From Distichodus sexfasciatus (taxonomy: Eukaryota; Chordata; Actinopteri; Characiformes; Distichodontidae), in contig JAVGVS010000005.1 in NCBI GenBank assembly GCA_032718565.1, forward strand, positions 476,501 to 540,500: a stretch of 64,000 bases of DNA, in the 5' to 3' direction. Of the stretch, positions 57,186 through 64,000 are shown one piece after another. Position 1 is the stretch's first letter, and each line of letters starts with the position of its first letter. A program made the position numbers and the translations under genes. Below the pieces are notes generated by a model. It was not told the DNA's origin, searched no databases, and saw nothing but the letters and a program-made list of their open reading frames with translations.

Positions 57186-57623
57186 TCACATTCAGAGTTT
57201 GTGAAGCACCATTTGTTTCCCAAACACTTAATATGACATCTCAAAAATTTCCTAAACTCTCAAGCTGAATGAAAGAGTGACACTGAATTTGCACTTAAAG
57301 TTACTTAAAAGGATGTTCAAATGTACACACTTGTCTTGTTTGGCTGCTGTTCATTTACAGTAAAGACAGATGAAAGTAGCTTAAACAACAATAAATGAGC
57401 CTTTTGACATGATTGTGTGTCATGGCTGCCCCGGGGACTTTCCTCATCCAGCCAGCAGAAGGAGTCTCTTCGTCATTCCCAGGGTTCTGCCCACTTTTCT
57501 GGTTGGTTTGATTGGTTTTCTCATTTGTTCACACCTGCCCCTTGTTTCTGTATTTAAGTCTACCTACGTTAACTGTCCTTAACTGTTACTTGTCCACACC
57601 ACAATGGGTTACACTTAAATGTT
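57186..57623. other. Non-coding interval with possible repeats
   Basis: 57319-57360 echoes the unassigned repeat at 23440 and 47062. 57415-57600 (CAGCCAGCAGAAGGAGTC, CACACCTGCCCCTTGTTTCT, GTATTTAAGTCTACC) resembles a fish retroelement-like repeat I cannot classify. Confidence 0.35.
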
Positions 57624-57862
57624 GCAGTTGGCAGCGTAACGGTAGGGTGTTCGCCCTGTGATCAGAAGCTCGCAGGTTCAAATCCAGGGCCGGTAAAGTT
57701 ACCACTGAGGTACTTATGAGCAAGGTACCATCCCCAAGCACTGCTCCTCTTGTTAGCTGCCCACTGCTCCTTCACGGATAGGTTAAACGCAGAGGTCACA
57801 TTTCGTTGTGCTATGGTGTGCTGTGTTCACAATGACAAACAATCACTCACTTTTCACTTTCA
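57624..57862 (+). mobile_element. tRNA-derived SINE family A, near full length
   Basis: Head GCAGTTGGCAGCGTAACGG, B box GGTTCAAATCC (57676-57686), body GTAAAGTTACCACTGAGGTA and CCCCAAGCACTGCTCC, and tail TTCACAATGACAAACAATCA then TTTTCACTTTCA. It has an intact-looking pol III internal promoter, but this is an interspersed copy rather than a tRNA gene. Confidence 0.87.
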
Positions 57863-57940
57863 CAAAGAATAAATGTATTCTGTCACAATCAAGATATGTA
57901 CAGCATATGCTGAACACCTAAAAACTGAGATGGCTTCATT

Positions 57941-58041
57941 ATCCCTTAAAGTTTTCCAGAGCACATCATTTCCTATCCCTTAAAGTTTTCCAGAGCACAT
58001 CATTTCCTATCCCTTAAAGTTTTCCAGAGCACATCATTTCC
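57941..58041. repeat. 34-bp minisatellite, three identical units
   Basis: Units at 57941-57974, 57975-58008 and 58009-58041 (last base missing) are identical; each starts ATCCCTTAAAG and ends CACATCATTTCC. There are no spacers, so it is not a CRISPR-like array. Perfect identity points to a recent local duplication. Confidence 0.95.
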
Positions 58042-58490
58042 AAACACTATAATACATTCTGTATATGGGAACGTCACAAATGTAGCAAAGCATCTAATTG
58101 GAGATTTTCCTGAATTCTTAAATACTTTGTGATGACTAGTAAAGCTCAAATTTATTATAGTGCTGACAAATGATTATGCATTCGGATATGTTTGTTAGTC
58201 CGTTAGAAAATATATAGTTGTGGTAATAATATAAACACTCCTGTTTATATTATGATTTATAGTTTGGAACACACATGCAGACCAGCCAAGATTTGCTAAC
58301 CCCCTCGCCTATAGTGAACGCCAGCAAAGCTAGCGCTGTAGTTTTTTGTTTGTTTGTTTGTTTTAAATCAGCATTCTACACAGCATCAACACTTTTATTG
58401 CTGCTCTTCGGAAACAGACAGGGAAATGAATATAATTCTGCACCAGCGCTGATCCTCCACCACATTTTACTGCCAAAAACACAAGAGGAA
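58042..58490. other. Non-coding interval, nothing recognised
   Basis: AT-rich with a (GTTT)n run near 58348-58363. Confidence 0.4.
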
Positions 58491-58900
58491 TCCAAAGGAA
58501 TGTTAGCCTCATAAGACCAAAACGCTCTTGTTATGCAAATATTCACAGCCCAATAAAGAAAGTGGTACGATGAGATCATTGCACAACAGTGAAAAGGCGT
58601 GGAGAGTCTGTAAAAAGCACTGGAACGCTGCAGGAGAGACACGCGTCTTGCCACAAAAGACAAACCGGAGCAGATTGATGTAGTTTTCTCACATAGTTAC
58701 TTATGTACAAAAGCACCATGTCTTCCATTAAACTAATGGTGCTCAAACGTGCGTACGTGCGTCATTCATCTAATGGAAATTGATTTGTCCAGTGACGCGT
58801 AAGATTACATTTGTAATGGATGCCTGCAAGTGTAAATGACGTGCAGGATTGCTAATAAACCGCTTATTAATCTTATTGTGTTATGGCGAACATGTTGTCA
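58491..58900. promoter_or_regulatory. Candidate enhancer-like single-copy block
   Basis: Non-repetitive with an exact octamer ATGCAAAT (58533-58540) and a CCAATAAAG motif (58550-58558). At 58766-58900 are TCATCTAATGGAAATTGATT, GTAAGATTACATTTGTAATG and GCTAATAAACCGCTTATTAA. No credible frame. Function is inferred from motif content only. Confidence 0.3.
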
Positions 58901-59700
58901 GTGCAGAACTGATGAAGCGTGCTGTCAGAAAAGCCGCTCGGCATCAGACTAACCACGACAAGCTCTTTATGTTTGAATTCTGCTTTAGCACTGACAACAA
59001 AAAAAAGTCTTCTGATGCAGAGTGCAGACACGCAAGGCCGAGTACTGTACTAGTCGTGGAATGGGGTTATTTGGCTGGGGGTAGGATCACAGACAGTCTG
59101 CGTTGCAATACTCCCCATAGGGGACTCTGAACTACGCTGCCCCGGATTCTTGGCAGACTGCAGGGGAGCTTGAAATCGAGTATTTATCAACTATTTCGAG
59201 GCACGAAAGAGTTTTTTTTCACTTCACGTCTGAGCAGGTTGCCAAGAAAAAGATGTGATGGATACAGAGCAGCAGAGCCGTGGCACCCGGCGGGTCGAGC
59301 AACCAGATGTGAGTTACAAGGTTGAGGAATGCGCTCGCCGAGGACAGAGGGGCTAGAGAGAGGGGGACTGAAGGAGCACGTCTCTTACCGTCAGGAACGA
59401 ACTCCAGTGAAATGCTTATTTGCACTTAAGGTGAGGGGCCACGAAGAAGCTCCTATGGTCATTATATCTCGGGGTATAAAGCGCACGAAACGTGTCTGTT
59501 CTAGCCCGAGGTGGTCCGACTCCCCTGGCTCGCATTTCAAGGCGCATCGGCGATCTTGTTGTGAGAAGGGATCCTGCTTCGCGTGCGTGTCCAGGAATAC
59601 CAACAAACACGGCACTGGTTATTCAGGGACTGAGCCTTAGAAACACAAACACCCTGAAACTTGAGTGGAAAATCCCTCAGATGGCTTAGCACACACACAG
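58901..59700. other. GC-moderate single-copy block, open on both strands
   Basis: Between 59219 and 59689 up to five frames of 64-103 codons overlap on both strands, which is typical of CpG-containing DNA rather than of an exon. None has a domain. It may be regulatory or an unrecognised exon. Confidence 0.3.
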
Positions 59701-61767
59701 ACGGACACTCTTCTGAGGAAGTGTCTGTGGCAGAAGGATGTATTTGTATAAATGTATAAATGTCACCATGCTTTACACTGGAGGGGAGAAAAGAGTTGTT
59801 TATGAGTCTGTGTTATTCATGCATACTCTAAAATTAATAGCAGATGCTTGGGGAAAGGATGCAGAATGAGAGAAAATGCTAAGAATGTTGCACACTGTTT
59901 TAACGGCTCCCAAGGAGCTTTTTTTTTTAAGTGCCCACTTTCAGCAGCTCTTCAAAAACACATTGTGACAATCCGATGCAGTACACAAGAATTCAAAATA
60001 TTTCACCAAAAGCATTGTTTACAGAGCAAAGCAAGGTCAACAAATATTTTCAATTAAATGCAAAAGCACTGGGCTCGTAATGTTGTAATTTTTAAAGCGG
60101 ATGGACTCCACAGGACTCACAGGAAGGACAATGGACCACATCAAAATTGAACATCTTTCAAATAAAAAAGCTTCAATTTATCATAATTAAATAAACAGAA
60201 TTGGAGAACCATTTAGATTAATGTTGTATTCTAGTCTAATATAATGATGAAGTACCATGGAAGTATTTGGCCAGTGTAACATCCTAATGTAAAACAGTCC
60301 AAACGCAAATAAGAAGTCTAATCTGCTGTCTAAGCAGTTGATTTTAAACATGATTCCATTAATATACACCAAACTGCAACAAAAACATTCATAAAGTCAT
60401 AAAGGCCACATGCTATGTGTCTTCCTCACGCAGGAAGACTCACTGTGATTTAACACAAAGCCATGTACTGTATAAATACACCAAGATTACAACAACCATT
60501 GTCAGCAGCGTGTAGGAAATGTTGCTCAAATCCTAACACACAAGTTCAAGATCATTTCATGCATGAAAATGTCTTTTAGATTAGCATGTTGAAAAGTACT
60601 GCTGTGAATGGTACCTGCAGTATTAGAATATAAAAGCACAGTTTAAAGGCCATGATGGAATACAAGAAAATGCCTGAATTTTTTCATTCCACGTAAGTGC
60701 TGTTAAAAGCCACTACAAGTCCTGAAACAAACAGGCCACTATAAAGACGAGTGATGTTACAGTACATTCTGTGTCAGTTTCTCAAAGTTATGGATATTTT
60801 GCAGACCAGTTGTCATAAGGAGAGTGCAGTACAGATGTACAATTAAGCCTAAAAGAAAATAAAAATAAATGGTGACACAGTCAGTACCATTTTCTTTTTG
60901 ATAGAGCAAAGGTGAGTTTCTTAAGTAGTGTTTGAAAACAATGTCCATATTTTTCTTGATCATAAATTAAAAAAAAATGTAGCCTTAGCCATAGATTCCA
61001 TCTAAAAACATTCTTGTAATATTTTTTTAAATCCTTAGTGATCCTAACATCCCGAAAGCTGAGAAACACTAGGCCTCAACTAATACAGTTGTCCATAAAA
61101 TCTATTTTAAAGAAGAAACCTGGACCGCTTTTTGATCTTGTGGTTTCAGTCTGATCACTTACCGAACCCACAACCATAACTGAAAGCAGGGATTTGTGGA
61201 TCAGAACCAGACTAGTGTGGCTGGGCCCAGCCCACACAAAGACCATTTCTCTGTCCTCCAGGTGAGCTGCTCCCACTAACCGGATATATAATTCTATAAA
61301 ATAATCTAAAGACAGACTGCTACAAACCTACCTGTCAGTATCCATCAAATGATTTATGATCATTCAAATATAAAACTGTATATAAAAGGAATTAGGACCC
61401 ACACTGGTAACACAACAAGATAATAAATCACTCAACTTCTACAACTCATGGTTGTTTATGTTATGAACACAAACAGAGCTCCTGTTAGAAATACTACCTT
61501 TACACTCATCTAAGATCAGACTAAGGATATAGTTTTACAACTGTTTTTTCAGGACTTGCATGTTAGAGCTGGTCCTTGAACCAGAGTCAGCACAGGTTTC
61601 CCAGGCAGAATCAGGGAGAGAAAATATACCTTCAGAGCTGCATTTTGCTGCAGGTCAGAGTTTCTGGGTTAGTAAATAAACATCTGCCTGCCACGACTGG
61701 CATTTTTACAAAACAAACAAATAATATTTAAATTGAAGTGATTTCATTCAATTTTATCTGAAAATAA
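59701..61767. other. Non-coding interval, nothing recognised
   Basis: About 2 kb of AT-rich DNA. One GC-moderate patch at 61110-61290 ends in CCTCCAGGTGAGC, a splice-donor-like string, but the upstream frames show no recognisable protein. Confidence 0.4.
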
Positions 61768-61769
61768 TA

Positions 61770-61978
61770 CAGTGCCTTGAAAAAGTATTCATACCCCTTG
61801 AACTTTTACACATTTTGACACCTTACAACCACAAACTTAAATGTTTTTCATTGAGATTGTCTGTGATAGACTAACACAAAGTAGCACATAATTGTGAAGT
61901 GGTACGAAAATGATACATGGTTTTCAAAAATTTAAGCAAATAAAAATCTGAAAAGTGTGGCGTGCATTTGTATTCAGC
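61770..61978 (+). repeat. Left terminal inverted repeat of the Tc1 element
   Basis: 209 bp, ending TATTCAGC. Compared by hand with the right repeat: about ten differences including one single-base gap, so roughly 95% identity. Fish Tc1 elements usually carry two transposase-binding repeats in such an arm; I could not delimit them here. Confidence 0.93.
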
Positions 61979-62148
61979 CCCCTGTACTCTGATACCCCTA
62001 AATAAAATCCAGTGCAATCAATTGCCTTCAGAAGTCACCTAATTAGATAATAGAGTTCACCTGTGTGTAATTTAGTCTCTTTATAAATACACCTGTTCTA
62101 TGAAGGCCTCAGTGGTTTGTTAGGAAACAGTAGTGAACAAACAGCATC

Positions 62149-63162
62149 ATGAAGACCAAGGAACTCACCAGACAGGTCAGGGATAAAGTTGTCGATAAGT
62201 TTAAAGCAGGGTTAGGTTATAAAAAAATATCTCAAGCTTTGAATATCTCAAGGAGCACTGTTCAATCTATCATCCAAAAATAGAAAAAGTATGCTACAAC
62301 TGCTAACCTACCAAGACATTGCCGTCCACCTAAACTGACAGACCGAGCAAGGAGAGCACTGGTCAGAGAAGCTTCCAAAAGGCCCATGGTCACTCTGGAG
62401 GAGCTGCAGAAATCCACAGCTCAGGTGGGAGAACCTGTCCACAGGACAACTGTAAGTCGTGTACTCCACAAATCTGGCCTATATGGAAGAGTGGCAAGAG
62501 GAAAGCCTTTGTTGACAGAAAGAGATAAAAAGTCCTGTTTGCAGTTTGCCAGGAGCCATGTAGGGGACACAGCAAACATGTGGAAGAACGTGCTCTGGGA
62601 CCAAAGTTGAACTTTTGGGCCTAAATGCAAAGTGCTATGAGTGGCGGAAAAGTAACACTGCTCATCACCCTGAACACACCATCCCCACTGTGAAACATGG
62701 TGGTGGCAGCATCATGCTGTGGGGATGCTTTTCTTCAGCAGGGACAGGGAAGCTGGTCAGAGTTGATGGGAAGATGGATGGAGCTAAATACAGGGCAATT
62801 CTGGAAGAAAACCTGTTGGAGGCTGCAAAGGACTTGAGACTGGGAAGGAGATTCACCTTCCAGTAAGACAATGACCCTAAACATACAGAAAGAGCTACAA
62901 TGGATTGGTTTAGATCAAAGAATATTCATGTGTTAGAATGGCCCAGTCAAAGTCCAGACGTAAATCCCATTGAGCATCTGTGGCAAGAAAATTGCTGTTC
63001 ACAGACGCTCTCCATCCAATCTGGCTGAGCTTGAGCTTGAGCTATTTTGCTACGAAGAATGGGCAAAAATGTCAGTCTCTAGATGTGCAAAGATGGTAGA
63101 GACATACCCACAAAAGACTTGCAGCTGTAATTGCGGTAAAAGGTGGCTCTACAAAGTATTGA
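62149..63162 (+). pseudogene. Tc1-like transposase pseudogene (DD34E)
   Basis: An intact relative would bind the terminal repeats and cut and paste the element at TA sites in the nucleus. The 1,014 bases equal about 338 codons, the usual family length of ~340. The ATG at 62149 opens MKTKELTRQVRDKVVDKFKA, followed by the first helix-turn-helix. A GRPR-type motif follows with its Gly changed to Cys (CRPPK, residues 58-62), then a second helix-turn-helix (to about residue 125). Lesions: TAG at 62281-62283 (codon 45); a frameshift at about 62597-62605 that destroys the first catalytic Asp region after NMWKNVLW; TAA at 62864-62866; a frameshift at about 62985-62990; and one at about 63108-63114. 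The second Asp (62867-62869) and the Glu (62972-62974, in NPIEHLW) remain, 34 residues apart. The C-terminus ends KGGSTKY-stop. Confidence 0.93.
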
Positions 63163-63171
63163 CGCAGGGGA

Positions 63172-63381
63172 GCTGAATACAAATGCACGCCACACTTTTC
63201 AGATTTTTATTTGCTTAAAATTTTGAAAACCATGTATTATTTTTGTACCGCTTCACAATTATGTGCTACTTTGTGTTGGTGTATCACAGAGAATCTCAAT
63301 GAAAAAACATTTAAGTTTGTGGTTGTAAGGTATCAAAATGTGTAAAAGTTTAAGGGGTATGAATACTTTTTCAAGGCACTG
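63172..63381 (-). repeat. Right terminal inverted repeat of the Tc1 element
   Basis: 210 bp, the inverted counterpart of the left arm, starting ten bases after the transposase stop codon (63160-63162). Confidence 0.93.
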
Positions 63382-63383
63382 TA

Positions 63384-64000
63384 TATATGAAATATATATA
63401 TAATATAAAATTGTATGAAAATTTCTTAACTGTAGTTTAAGAATAAACTTGTCTTGGCGTACTGACGAATGGTGACTAATTTTAAAAAGAAAACATGGTT
63501 GATTTTAGCCATTGTTGATTTTTGTTGAAACGATTCTGTTTGTAATATTAGTTTTATTGTTTACACTGTAACCAATATCCGGTAACCTATAGTTTTATAG
63601 TTTTATAAAACTTGAGGTGCACACTAAGATGTAACGGCTGCGGGAGATTAGGCGGCCAATCTATGGTATAAAATTAATTTCTCCTCTCCACATTTAAGTT
63701 TCGTGATTAAACAAACTCACCGATTACCACAGATCGTCGGAATGATTTAAGACAGATAGATCCTGTTATCTGTACGATGTTCTTTTCAACCAGTGATGGA
63801 TTTGACATGCAGTGTTTTGAAGCACTGCTAGACTGAAGATGAAGACGTGTCATTTAAATGGTTCTTATTATTAACATGTTAACGGTCCAGATCCATTGTT
63901 AAATCAGTGCTGCATTGTTTGTTTTGATTTTTGAAATCGAGAAACTCATTGTCTGGAATCATCTCTTGAAAATGACTAACTACAAGAATCAGAATCGGAG
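63384..64000. other. Non-coding interval, nothing recognised
   Basis: AT-rich, no supported gene or repeat up to the window edge. Confidence 0.4.

Larger units (their letters stand above)
61770..63381 (+). mobile_element. Full-length Tc1/mariner (Tc1-like) transposon
   Basis: The 1,612-bp element is bounded by TA at 61768-61769 and 63382-63383. Terminal inverted repeats of about 210 bp begin CAGTGCCTTGAAAAAGTATT on both strands and differ at roughly ten positions. Between them lies one decayed transposase gene in plus orientation. Size, TA duplication, ~200-bp repeats and a DD34E transposase place it among fish Tc1-like elements. It cannot move by its own protein but its ends look intact enough to be a substrate in trans. 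Confidence 0.95.

Noticed and set aside
57941..58041. CRISPR-like array
   Set aside because: The three repeats are directly abutting with no spacers, and the genome is eukaryotic.
59219..59689. Cluster of 64-103 codon frames as an exon
   Set aside because: Open on several frames of both strands without any domain, which fits composition rather than coding.
61110..61290. Exon ending in a CAG|GTGAGC donor
   Set aside because: The upstream frames give no recognisable protein and no matching acceptor was evident; a single donor-like string is expected by chance.
1..64000. LTR retrotransposons, endogenous retroviruses and well-known conserved microRNAs (let-7, miR-9, miR-124, miR-125)
   Set aside because: I looked for long direct repeats, polyprotein motifs and these mature sequences by eye and saw none; a computed search could still find diverged cases.

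Overview
The window looks like a stretch of a ray-finned (teleost) fish genome. The evidence is compositional: Tc1/mariner, hAT-like and piggyBac-like DNA transposons, two tRNA-derived SINE families in many copies, 5'-truncated LINE tails and long di- and trinucleotide microsatellites, with no bacterial-style gene packing, operons or Shine-Dalgarno sites. I could not identify the species or the locus.

I found no convincing host protein-coding exon, tRNA, rRNA or known microRNA. The only gene I recognise is a decayed Tc1-type transposase (62149-63162) inside a full-length element (61770-63381). Its ~210-bp terminal inverted repeats are about 95% identical by hand count, while its reading frame carries two stops and three frameshifts. 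One minus-strand stretch (34240-34755) reads like degraded coding sequence but is unidentified. The window therefore looks like a gene desert or very large intron.

Layout. 1-7,200: AT-rich DNA, two copies of a (GT)n-flanked dispersed repeat, a piggyBac-type MITE (2227-2731) and a long (TA)n tract. 7,200-15,500: several non-repetitive, moderately GC-rich blocks with octamer and TAAT motifs, a LINE tail, a hAT-type MITE (13512-13802), a CpG-rich block and a tandemly duplicated copy of the (GT)n-flanked repeat. 15,500-28,600: most of the SINE copies, (TAA)n tracts and further enhancer-like blocks. 28,600-41,800: long single-copy DNA, two LINE tails, a Tc1-type MITE (34829-35378) and a CpG-rich block with (GA)n and (GT)n (39780-40340). 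41,800-50,500: a TAAT-rich block and a 65-bp segment present twice, 2.2 kb apart. 50,500-58,050: a nested GACCAAGAC-type element, a Tc1-type fold-back element, an unassigned long inverted repeat, a hAT MITE with a perfect 8-bp target duplication, a SINE and a 34-bp minisatellite. 58,050-64,000: single-copy DNA, then the Tc1 element.

The unique blocks between transposons could be cis-regulatory DNA of a developmental gene lying outside the window. That is inference: it rests on motif content and absence of repeats, and conservation could not be tested here. Interval entries in the feature list say what each gene-free stretch holds.
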